Positions 6,764 to 12,824 of a stretch of 12,824 bases of DNA are shown piece after piece. The notes beneath the pieces were generated by a model. The model was not told the origin of the DNA, ran no database searches, and was given only the letters and a program-made list of their open reading frames with translations. The DNA comes from Pseudomonadota bacterium. Lineage in GTDB: Bacteria > Pseudomonadota > Gammaproteobacteria > Acidithiobacillales > Acidithiobacillaceae. Numbering within the stretch: position 1 is the first letter of the stretch; each line of letters starts with the position of its first letter. The DNA is taken from the NCBI GenBank assembly GCA_021818125.1, contig JAKAFG010000036.1, positions 1 to 12,824 of the forward strand. Reading direction: 5' to 3'. The translations under genes were made by a program, and so were the position numbers.

Positions 6764-7231
6764 ATGACGCTACCGTTGTCGGCGTATCTGGATCTGGAGT
6801 CGTGCGTTCTTGCCTGGGCTGCAGGGCAGGGATGGCGGTTGCAGCGTACCGGCCCTTTGCGACGGGGTGAATGGCCGTTGCCGCGCCTGGAGTTTCTCCG
6901 CGACGGCGTGTTGACGCCCGGCGAGTGGGATGCCGCACTTGCTGCCAGTCCCCTGTTTATGGAGTCTATCTTCGGTAAGCGGGAGGCACGGAGTCAGGAA
7001 GGTATCGGGGTAAAGTTTTATCAGGCCCCGACCGAATCCCTGGGTTTTGCGCAGATCGCCCATACGGGGCCAGCCGGATTTGTAGCGGTATGTCGCAGCT
7101 TGCCGGGCTGGGATGAGGCCCCGGCACCTGACGAAGCGGCGGCTTTTGCGCGTGTTGGTCTGCCTTGTGTGCCGCCTTCCCAGCGTAATCCTGAAGTGTT
7201 CACGATGTTGGCGGGAGTGCCGGGTGACTAA
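6764..7231 (+). CDS. Hypothetical protein, 155 aa, overlapping rlmB
   Basis: I do not recognise this protein. It is soluble-looking, with no signal peptide or membrane helix. Its Trp/Gly/Pro content (GQGWRLQR near residue 22, LTPGEWDAAL near 50, LPGWDEAP near 112) and the FYQAPTESLGFAQIAH segment look like a folded mixed alpha/beta protein. There is no convincing ribosome site before the ATG at 6764, so the start is uncertain, although the frame shows clear coding codon bias. The last 8 nt overlap the rlmB start, and the rlmB ribosome site lies inside this gene, so the two are very likely co-translated. An RNA-modification link is guesswork from position alone. The gap from the previous gene is 53 nt. 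Confidence 0.7.
   Translation: MTLPLSAYLDLESCVLAWAAGQGWRLQRTGPLRRGEWPLPRLEFLRDGVLTPGEWDAALAASPLFMESIFGKREARSQEGIGVKFYQAPTESLGFAQIAHTGPAGFVAVCRSLPGWDEAPAPDEAAAFARVGLPCVPPSQRNPEVFTMLAGVPGD
7213..7217 (+). promoter_or_regulatory. Ribosome binding site deciding the rlmB start
   Basis: GGGAG lies 6 nt before GTG 7224, within the end of the preceding gene. This GTG gives a protein starting MTKESLYGIHAV, which aligns with the normal N-terminus of SpoU methylases. The frame stays open further upstream, but that extension would lie inside the neighbouring gene. Confidence 0.7.
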
Positions 7232-7991
7232 AGAATCCCTCTACGGTATCCACGCCGTCAGCGCCGCGCTGGATTCAGAAGAATTGCTGGAGCTCTGGGT
7301 GGCGACTGAGCGGAGGACCGATGACCGTGTCGCGTCGTTGCTGCAAAAAGCCACAGAACAGCACCTGCCAGTGCATGAATGGCGGAGCACGGCATTGGGT
7401 CGGAGGCTGAATACCGACAAGCATCAGGGCGTGGGCGGCTTACTGCGCGCCTTTCCCGAGCAGGACTTCGAGATGATCCTGGCGCAATTGGACGGCCGTG
7501 GCTTCCTGCTGGTGCTGGATGGTGTTCTCGATCCGCACAACCTCGGTGCTTGTCTGCGCAGTGCGGAAGCAGCGGGGGTCGATGCGGTGATTCTGCCCAA
7601 GGATAATGCCTGCCCGGTCAATGCCACCGTGCGCAAGGCGTCTGCCGGATCGGCGTCACGCGTCCCGGTCTGTACCGTGACCAACCTGTCGCGAACCTTG
7701 TCTGCCCTGCAAGAGGCGGGTTTCTGGCTGGTCGGGATGGCGGGGGAGGGTGCTCAGAGTCTTTATACGCTTGACCTGAATATGCCGCTGGTGGTGGTGA
7801 TGGGTGGGGAGGAGAAAGGTTTGCGCCGCCTTACTCGCGAGCACTGCGATTATCTGGCGCATATTCCCATGATGGGGGCCATCGAAAGCCTGAACGTGTC
7901 CGTCGCCACCGGGATTTGCCTCTTTGAGGCGGCCCGGCAAAGGCGGAATCTGTCTCCCGCCCAGCATGTCGGGCAGGAAAAAATTGCCTGA
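7224..7991 (+). CDS. rlmB: 23S rRNA (guanosine-2251-2'-O)-methyltransferase RlmB (SpoU/TrmH family)
   Basis: 255 aa from GTG 7224 (E. coli RlmB is 243). The N-terminal substrate-binding domain (1-80, beginning with YGIHAV) is followed by the SPOUT knot domain with all three SpoU motifs. Motif 1 is HNLGACLRSAEAAG (105-118; Asn 106, catalytic Arg 112), motif 2 is VVMGGEEKGL (191-200) and motif 3 is IPMMGAIESLNVSVATG (214-230; Asn 224). It methylates the ribose of G2251 in the 23S rRNA P-loop using S-adenosylmethionine. A TrmH-like tRNA methylase is the main alternative, but the N-terminal domain and the IESLNVSVA form favour RlmB. It overlaps the upstream orphan gene by 8 nt and is 23 nt from tatD, so it is part of an operon. 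Confidence 0.9.
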   Translation: MTKESLYGIHAVSAALDSEELLELWVATERRTDDRVASLLQKATEQHLPVHEWRSTALGRRLNTDKHQGVGGLLRAFPEQDFEMILAQLDGRGFLLVLDGVLDPHNLGACLRSAEAAGVDAVILPKDNACPVNATVRKASAGSASRVPVCTVTNLSRTLSALQEAGFWLVGMAGEGAQSLYTLDLNMPLVVVMGGEEKGLRRLTREHCDYLAHIPMMGAIESLNVSVATGICLFEAARQRRNLSPAQHVGQEKIA

Positions 7992-8014
7992 ATCCGCCAG
8001 AAGGTCATAAACGC

Positions 8015-8788
8015 ATGCTGGTAGACTCCCACTGTCATTTGGATTTCGATGATTTTGATGCCGACCGGGCCGGTATTCTGGCGCGCGCCCAGGCGGCCGG
8101 GGTGCAAGAAATACTGATTGCGGCGGTCGTCGAGGCGCACTGGCCGCGGGTGCAGGCCCTGGCTGCCGAGTACCCTGGCGTGTGGGCAGCAGCGGGCGTG
8201 CATCCCAATGAACCCGCAGCAGAGACCCCGGAATGGGAGCATCTGCTCACCGCTCTGGCGGCAGATAAGGTGGTGGCCGTCGGCGAGACCGGCCTGGATT
8301 ATTTCCGCAGTGAAGGGGATTTGTCCTGGCAGCGGGAGCGATTTGCCCGGCATATTGCTGCCTCCAAGGCCACGGGAAAGCCGCTGATCATCCACACCCG
8401 CGCGGCGGCGGCGGACACCATCGCCATGCTGCGCAGTGAAGATGCGACGGCAGCCGGTGGCGTCATCCATTGCTTCACCGAAAACTGGGAATTTGCGAAG
8501 GCGGCCCTGGATATAGGCTTTTATATCTCCTTTTCCGGCATTGTGACTTTCAAGAAGTCCGTTGAATTGCGGGCGGTGGCCAGGAAGGTGCCGGCGGATC
8601 GCCTGCTGGTGGAGACAGACGCGCCCTATCTGGCCCCCGTGCCGCAACGCGGCAAGCGCAACGAGCCTGCTTTTGTCGTGCATGTCGCGGCCTTTCTCGG
8701 GGCGTTGCGGGGTGAGACGCTGGAGGATATCGCCGCGCAGACCACGGCCAATTTCCACGCACTGTTTAAGCACGCGGTGGCGGCATGA
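8015..8788 (+). CDS. tatD: TatD-family metal-dependent deoxyribonuclease
   Basis: 257 aa, the standard family length, forming a TIM-barrel amidohydrolase-type fold. Metal and catalytic residues are visible: DSHCHLD (4-10; His 6, His 8), GETGLDY (90-96; Glu 91), IIHTRAA (125-131; His 127), VIHCFT (150-155; His 152) and ETDAPYLAP (200-208; Asp 202). The terminal KRNEP motif (214-218) is also typical. Family members are 3'-5' DNases acting in DNA repair or degradation. The YcfH-like subgroup is the closest match by eye, so the symbol should be read as family level. A weak AGAAGG ribosome site lies 10 nt before the ATG. The gene overlaps the next one by 4 nt (ATGA). Confidence 0.9.
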   Translation: MLVDSHCHLDFDDFDADRAGILARAQAAGVQEILIAAVVEAHWPRVQALAAEYPGVWAAAGVHPNEPAAETPEWEHLLTALAADKVVAVGETGLDYFRSEGDLSWQRERFARHIAASKATGKPLIIHTRAAAADTIAMLRSEDATAAGGVIHCFTENWEFAKAALDIGFYISFSGIVTFKKSVELRAVARKVPADRLLVETDAPYLAPVPQRGKRNEPAFVVHVAAFLGALRGETLEDIAAQTTANFHALFKHAVAA

Positions 8789-9543
8789 AGATTGTGTTCC
8801 TCGGTACGGGGTCCAGTGCGGGAACACCAGCGATTGCCTGCCATTGTCCGGTTTGTAGCAGCGCTGATCCGCGCAATCGCCGCCTGCGGGCCAGTATTCT
8901 GGTGCAGGATGGGGGTACTAATCTGCTGGTGGATACCGGCCCCGACCTGCGTCAGCAGATGCTGCGCGCCGACGTGCGAACACTGAGCGCCGTGTTTTAT
9001 ACCCATTTTCACGCCGATCATATCAATGGTGTCGATGACCTCCGTGCCTTCAATTTTGCGCAGAAGATCGTGATTCCTTGCCATGCGGATGAGCGCACGG
9101 CGATAGAATTGGAAACCCGGTTTCGCTATTGTTTCCTGCCGCCGGATATCACTTGGGCGAAACCTTCGCTATCCATGCACCGGATAGCATCGCCGCAGAC
9201 CTTTGGTGGGGTTGCGGTGACGCCGATACCCGTGATGCACGGTTATCTACCTATTCTCGGATACCGGTTTAACGATGCGGCATATCTGACTGACCTAAAA
9301 ATAATTCCTGATAGCAGCCTGACGCTGTTGCAGGGGCTGAAAGTCCTGATTCTTGACTGTCTGCATTACGAAGAGCATCCCACCCATCTTAATGTGGAAG
9401 AGGCCCTGTATTGGGCGCGGCGCATTGGCGCAGAGCGGATTATTCTTACCCATATGACCCATGATATTGATTATGCGACGTTGGCTGCGGAATTACCGGA
9501 CACGATCATTCCCGCCTATGACGGTATGGTCGTGGACCTTTGA
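8785..9543 (+). CDS. PhnP-like MBL-fold phosphodiesterase/hydrolase
   Basis: 252 aa with the metallo-beta-lactamase fold of the RNase Z/PhnP type: N-terminal FLGTGSSAGTP, the metal motif THFHADH (73-79; His 74, His 76, Asp 78, His 79), His 152 (VMHGY), Asp 170 (YLTDLK) and His 223 (ILTHMTH). CHCPVC at 19-24 (Cys 19, 21, 24), together with His 226, matches the extra structural zinc site known from PhnP, which hydrolyses 5-phosphoribosyl 1,2-cyclic phosphate. No phosphonate (phn) genes are near, so the physiological substrate is probably another cyclic phosphodiester or nucleotide. The ATGA overlap with tatD makes co-translation likely. The next feature is an independent tRNA promoter. No clear terminator follows the stop. 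Confidence 0.85.
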   Translation: MKIVFLGTGSSAGTPAIACHCPVCSSADPRNRRLRASILVQDGGTNLLVDTGPDLRQQMLRADVRTLSAVFYTHFHADHINGVDDLRAFNFAQKIVIPCHADERTAIELETRFRYCFLPPDITWAKPSLSMHRIASPQTFGGVAVTPIPVMHGYLPILGYRFNDAAYLTDLKIIPDSSLTLLQGLKVLILDCLHYEEHPTHLNVEEALYWARRIGAERIILTHMTHDIDYATLAAELPDTIIPAYDGMVVDL

Positions 9544-9581
9544 GCGCATGTTGCTGATGGACGGGTGTATGCAAAAAATGT

Positions 9582-9610
9582 TTGACAGCACCCCCATGAA
9601 TCCATATATT
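9582..9610 (+). promoter_or_regulatory. Strong sigma70 promoter of the tRNA-Ala gene
   Basis: A perfect -35 TTGACA (9582-9587), a 17-nt spacer and -10 TATATT (9605-9610, 5 of 6) precede the tRNA. The discriminator ACGCCGC is GC-rich, as in stable-RNA promoters under stringent control (inference). The expected start is about 9617, a few bases before the mature tRNA. Confidence 0.9.
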
Positions 9611-9620
9611 ACGCCGCATC

Positions 9621-9696
<76 letters not shown>

Positions 9697-9700
9697 AATT

Positions 9701-9722
9701 AAAAGGCTGCTCAGCCTTTTTT
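9701..9722 (+). terminator. Intrinsic terminator of the tRNA-Ala gene
   Basis: AAAAGGCT pairs with AGCCTTTT around a GCTC loop, followed by a run of six T (9717-9722), starting 5 nt after the tRNA CCA end. This is a textbook rho-independent terminator. Confidence 0.92.
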
Positions 9723-9747
9723 CTCCCCGACAATCAATGTCTGTGCA

Positions 9748-9978
9748 TTGTATCACCTGTTCTCAACAGGTACCGTCCGGATATACCAACCCTCGGTATT
9801 CTGTCTGGGGCGCGGCGAGAGCCTGTTCGGCCCCGATTCCGCGGAATTGCGGATTATCCGGGAGGGTCTGGGTGACTTCCCGCTGGTGGGTTTTTTTGAC
9901 AACGGCGAGATTCCGCACGATAAAATATATGGTTATACGGGGGTGCTTACCCTGTTTCTGGATGCACCCATCTCCTGA
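9748..9978 (+). pseudogene. Remnant of a FIST-domain protein (C-terminal end only)
   Basis: The frame, open to TGA at 9976-9978, encodes about 60 residues that match the end of FIST_C domains: LGRGESLFGPD, then LGDFPLVGFFDNGEI and YGYTGVLTLFLD. FIST proteins are sensory proteins of about 350-400 aa, so roughly the first five-sixths are missing. Upstream of about 9793 the frame has no FIST-like sequence and runs back into the tRNA terminator. The only possible start is a TTG at 9748 with no ribosome site. A decayed or recombined relic is therefore much more likely than a 76-aa gene. The surviving part has no stops or frameshifts, so the deletion may be fairly recent. The family call is from memory of conserved motifs. 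Confidence 0.65.
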
Positions 9979-10022
9979 TCCATCTGCTGACTTTCAGGCA
10001 TGGTGAGCAGGCACCCGCTTTG

Positions 10023-10031
10023 TGCTAGAGT
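10023..10031 (+). promoter_or_regulatory. Candidate extended -10 promoter for cydDC
   Basis: TGCTAGAGT has the extended -10 form (TGn followed by TAGAGT) 25 nt before the cydD start, with no good -35 upstream. A TATATT at 10040-10045 also exists but touches the ribosome site. No FNR or ArcA box was recognised. Confidence 0.3.
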
Positions 10032-10045
10032 ACGCAGCTTATATT

Positions 10046-10050
10046 AGAGG
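10046..10050 (+). promoter_or_regulatory. Ribosome binding site choosing the cydD start
   Basis: AGAGG lies 6 nt before the ATG at 10057. In-frame TTG 10051 and ATG 10054 are also possible but would leave 0 and 3 nt of spacing. Confidence 0.6.
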
Positions 10051-10056
10051 TTGATG

Positions 10057-11808
10057 ATGGCACAAGCACAGCGGATGGATCAGCGTTTGATGCAGGAGGG
10101 GCGGCGCACCAGGGGTACGCTCTATTTCGGCATCGGGCTGGGCCTGACCGCCGGCCTGCTGATTATCCTCCAAGCGTTTTTGCTGGCGCATATCGTCGAT
10201 GAGGTCTCTTTTCATGGCTGGAATCTGACGGCGGTGATGCCGCTGCTCTGGGCCATGCTCGGTCTTTTCGTCGTTCGTGCAGGGTTTTCCTGGGCGAGCG
10301 AACTGGTCGCCTTTCGCGCCAGCGCGCGTATCAAGACCTACCTGCGCGAGCGCTTGCTTTCCCACCTTCTGAGCCTGGGGCCGGTGGCCGTGGCAGGTGA
10401 GCGCAGCGCCGACATCGCCAGCACCATGATTGAAGGTGTCGAGGCACTGGAGCCCTACTTTTCGCGTTACCTGCCGCAAATGGCATTGGTCAGCCTTATA
10501 CCGCTGGCTATTCTCGTGTTTGTCTTCCCTGCAGACTGGATCAGCGGCCTGATTCTCCTCATCGCCGGGCCGCTGGTGCCCTTCTTCATGGTGCTGGTGG
10601 GCTACAAGGCAGAGGCTATCAACCAGCGTCAGTGGCGCAAGATGCTGTTGATGAGTGCCCATTTTCTGGATGTGGTACAGGGTCTGACCACGCTGAAAAT
10701 CTTCGGTCGCGCCAAGGACGAGATCGAGATCGTCGCACGCATTTCTGACGACTACCGACGCACGACCATGGCCGGGTTGCGGGTAGCCTTCCTGACTTCG
10801 GCAGTGCTGGAATTTTTTGCGAGTCTGTCTATTGCATTGGTGGCCGTATCGCTGGGTGCGCGTCTGCTGGAAGTCCATTCCTCGGTCACCTTTTATACGG
10901 CTTTCTTCGTCCTTTTGCTGGCACCGGAGTATTTCAATCCCCTGCGTGGCCTTGCCACCTATTATCATGCGCGGATGAGCGCCATTGCCGCCGCTAAACG
11001 CATCTTCGAAATCCTCGACATGCCTCTGCCAGAGCAAGGGTCGCAGCCGGTGGCTTACGCCGGTACGCAGACTATCAGTCTCTCGGTGCGCGACCTGCAT
11101 TTCTCCTACGAGGCGAGCAGGGTAGCGCTGGCCGGAGTAAATGCCGAGTTCCCGGCGGGCAAGGTCACCGCGCTGGTCGGCGCCAGCGGTGCGGGTAAGA
11201 GCACCCTGGCCAATGCCTTACTCGGCTTTGTGCAACCGGATTCCGGAGAAATTCTGATCGATGGCCAGATTCCTTTGCGCGTCCTGGAGCGGGAGAGCTG
11301 GTGGCGGCAACTGGCCTGGGTACCGCAAAATCCACGTTTGTTCTACGGTACCATCGCCGAAAATATCCGCATCGGCCGTCCTGATGCGGATATGGCCACT
11401 CTGCGGGAGGCAGCGAAGAACGCCCATGCGCTGGAATTCATTGATGCCTTGCCGCAAGGTTTTGATACCCCCGTGGGCGACTTGGGGCAGGGCCTTTCCG
11501 GCGGTCAGATTCAGCGGGTCGCTCTGGCCCGTGCCTTTATCAAAAATCCGCCGCTCTTCATTCTGGATGAGGCCACGGCTAACCTGGATATGGAAAACGA
11601 GTCACTGGTCCTGGATGCCATGCAGCGACTCGTCCAGGGACGAACGGCCATCGTCATTGCCCACCGTCTGGCGACGGCAGAGCGCGCTGATCACATCCTG
11701 GTCATGGATGCCGGGAAAGTGGTCGAAGCCGGCACCCACAACGCACTTTTGGCGGCTGGCGGTGTCTATGCAAGGCTGGTAGCAGCCTACCGGGGGGACC
11801 GTGCGTGA
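10057..11808 (+). CDS. cydD: Thiol reductant/haem ABC exporter subunit CydD
   Basis: A 583-aa fused permease-ATPase of normal CydD length. The membrane domain (about 20-320) contains the CydD-typical block GPLVPFFMVLVGYKAEAI (171-188), then AHFLDVVQGLTTLKIFG (201-217). ATPase motifs: Walker A GASGAGKS (375-382), Q-loop Gln 424 (WVPQNPRLF), signature LSGGQ (480-484), Walker B FILDE (501-505) and H-loop His 536. With CydC it forms a heterodimer in the inner membrane. It is classically described as exporting cysteine and glutathione to the periplasm, and more recently as handling haem for cytochrome bd assembly; the true substrate is debated. It overlaps cydC by 8 nt. No cydAB genes are visible in the window. 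Confidence 0.92.
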   Translation: MAQAQRMDQRLMQEGRRTRGTLYFGIGLGLTAGLLIILQAFLLAHIVDEVSFHGWNLTAVMPLLWAMLGLFVVRAGFSWASELVAFRASARIKTYLRERLLSHLLSLGPVAVAGERSADIASTMIEGVEALEPYFSRYLPQMALVSLIPLAILVFVFPADWISGLILLIAGPLVPFFMVLVGYKAEAINQRQWRKMLLMSAHFLDVVQGLTTLKIFGRAKDEIEIVARISDDYRRTTMAGLRVAFLTSAVLEFFASLSIALVAVSLGARLLEVHSSVTFYTAFFVLLLAPEYFNPLRGLATYYHARMSAIAAAKRIFEILDMPLPEQGSQPVAYAGTQTISLSVRDLHFSYEASRVALAGVNAEFPAGKVTALVGASGAGKSTLANALLGFVQPDSGEILIDGQIPLRVLERESWWRQLAWVPQNPRLFYGTIAENIRIGRPDADMATLREAAKNAHALEFIDALPQGFDTPVGDLGQGLSGGQIQRVALARAFIKNPPLFILDEATANLDMENESLVLDAMQRLVQGRTAIVIAHRLATAERADHILVMDAGKVVEAGTHNALLAAGGVYARLVAAYRGDRA

Positions 11809-12824
11809 TCTTTACCGCCTGCTGAAACTGTTCGGACCCTTCAAATTCTGGATGCTGGGGGGTGCCTTCCTGGCCTTGCTGACCATTCTTTCCAACTTCG
11901 GCCTGCTGGCCCTTTCCGGCTGGTTTCTGGCGAGCGCGGCGCTGGCCGGACTGGGCGGCTATGCCACCCTGAATTTGTATAACTTCTTCCTGCCCGCCGC
12001 CGGGGTGCGCGCTTTTGCGACGACCAGGGTCATCTCGCGCTGGCTGGAACGCATTGTCACCCATGAAGCGACGTTTCGCCTGCTGGCACAATTACGCACC
12101 TGGTTCTATACCCGACTGGAGCCGCTCGCACCTGCCGGCTTGCAAGGCTATCGTTCCGGCGACATCCTCTCGCGCATCGTCGCCGATATCGACACCCTGA
12201 ACAATTTTTACCTGCGTGTCTTCACCCCTTTCCTGGTGGCCGGGGTCGCGACGCTGGTGATGGCGGGCGTCTTCGCTTTTTTCTCCTGGCGGCTGGCCAT
12301 TGCGCTCTTTCTCTTCCTCGCCGTGACCGGGCTGCTTCTGCCGCTGCTCACCGAGCGGCTGGGCGCGCGCAGTGGCGCAGAAATGACCACCATTCAGTCG
12401 GATTACCGGGTACAAGTGGTGCATGGTATGCAGGGCATGGGTGAGTTGCTGACCTATAACGCCGGACCGGAGATACTGCGGCGCACGGGCACGCTCAACG
12501 ATGCGCTACTCCAGCGGCAGGCGCGCATGGCGCAGATCGCCGGTTTCGGCAGCGCCGGCATGGGATTCATGGGCAACCTGGCGATTTGGGCTATCGTGGT
12601 GCTGGCTATTCCTCTGGTCCATGGCAGGGTCCTGGGCGATTCGGATCTGCCCCTCCTGGCCCTCGGCGTGATGGGTTCCTTCGAGGCCATTGCGGCATTG
12701 CCACCGGCCTTCCAGTTTTTGGGGCAGACCCGTGCCGCCGCGCGCCGTATTTTTGCGGTGGCGGATACCCCCCTGCCTTTCCCCGATGCATCGGGACCCG
12801 CACCGCAGGTGGACCGGCCGGATC
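11801..12824 (+). CDS. cydC: Thiol reductant/haem ABC exporter subunit CydC (5' part, cut by window end)
   Basis: An open frame from GTG 11801 to the last base gives 341 residues, about 60% of a normal CydC; it is cut by the window, not broken. It covers the six-helix membrane domain. CydC-typical motifs are ALSGWFLASAALAG (37-50), YRSGDILSRIVADIDTLNN (117-135), YLRVFTPF (137-144) and PPAFQFLGQTRAAARRIF (301-318). The ATPase domain lies beyond the window. The GTG overlaps the cydD stop by 8 nt with a G-rich stretch just upstream, so the subunits are probably co-translated in equal amounts, as expected for a heterodimer. Confidence 0.92.
   Translation, partial: MRDLYRLLKLFGPFKFWMLGGAFLALLTILSNFGLLALSGWFLASAALAGLGGYATLNLYNFFLPAAGVRAFATTRVISRWLERIVTHEATFRLLAQLRTWFYTRLEPLAPAGLQGYRSGDILSRIVADIDTLNNFYLRVFTPFLVAGVATLVMAGVFAFFSWRLAIALFLFLAVTGLLLPLLTERLGARSGAEMTTIQSDYRVQVVHGMQGMGELLTYNAGPEILRRTGTLNDALLQRQARMAQIAGFGSAGMGFMGNLAIWAIVVLAIPLVHGRVLGDSDLPLLALGVMGSFEAIAALPPAFQFLGQTRAAARRIFAVADTPLPFPDASGPAPQVDRPD

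Noticed and set aside
7850..8827. 325-aa minus-strand open frame
   Set aside because: Lies antisense over the end of rlmB and all of tatD, both of which have complete catalytic motifs; no ribosome site or domain.
10039..11100. Long 353-aa open frame on the minus strand
   Set aside because: Antisense to the well-supported cydD; composition (Gln, His, Arg-rich, no domain) is typical of a shadow frame in GC-rich DNA.

Overview
The window looks like chromosomal core genome of a moderately high-GC gammaproteobacterium-type organism. My best guess is an Acidithiobacillus-like acidophile, from overall protein character, frequent GTG starts and the gene assortment. That is an inference; no marker here proves it. 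I see no phage, transposase, toxin-antitoxin module, CRISPR array or obvious defence system.

Layout. (1) Positions 1-441 hold the 3' end of a membrane protein gene on the plus strand, probably of the transglutaminase-like TgpA/DUF4129 type. It converges on (2) a minus-strand pair, fdxA (7Fe ferredoxin) and msbA (lipid A flippase). These overlap by 4 nt, so fdxA is the promoter-proximal gene. (3) A 208-bp divergent promoter region separates fdxA from ahpC (2-Cys peroxiredoxin, plus strand). An 11-bp perfect stem-loop lies between ahpC and the converging orphan gene at 3367-4092. (4) From 4196 to 9543 all genes are on the plus strand: rnm/yciV (PHP-domain RNase AM) followed at once by a terminator; a PerM/AI-2E-type permease; a Gln/Met-rich small protein; an orphan 155-aa gene overlapping rlmB (23S rRNA 2'-O-methyltransferase); tatD; and a PhnP-like metallo-beta-lactamase-fold hydrolase overlapping tatD. 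(5) A self-contained tRNA-Ala(GGC) unit with a near-consensus sigma70 promoter and strong terminator spans 9582-9722. (6) Just downstream is a headless remnant of a FIST C-terminal domain (about 9748-9978). (7) cydD and the first 341 codons of cydC, overlapping by 8 nt, run off the end of the window.

How the genes work together. The left part combines envelope biogenesis (lipid A export) with redox and peroxide handling (ferredoxin, peroxiredoxin). The middle is a housekeeping RNA/DNA-processing cluster (RNase AM, RlmB, TatD, PhnP-like hydrolase) with two uncharacterised small proteins. The right end encodes the CydDC exporter needed for periplasmic redox balance and cytochrome assembly. I did not find a convincing novel multi-gene system. 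The best leads are the Gln/Met-rich protein, the two orphan genes, the fdxA-msbA coupling and the FIST relic beside the tRNA.
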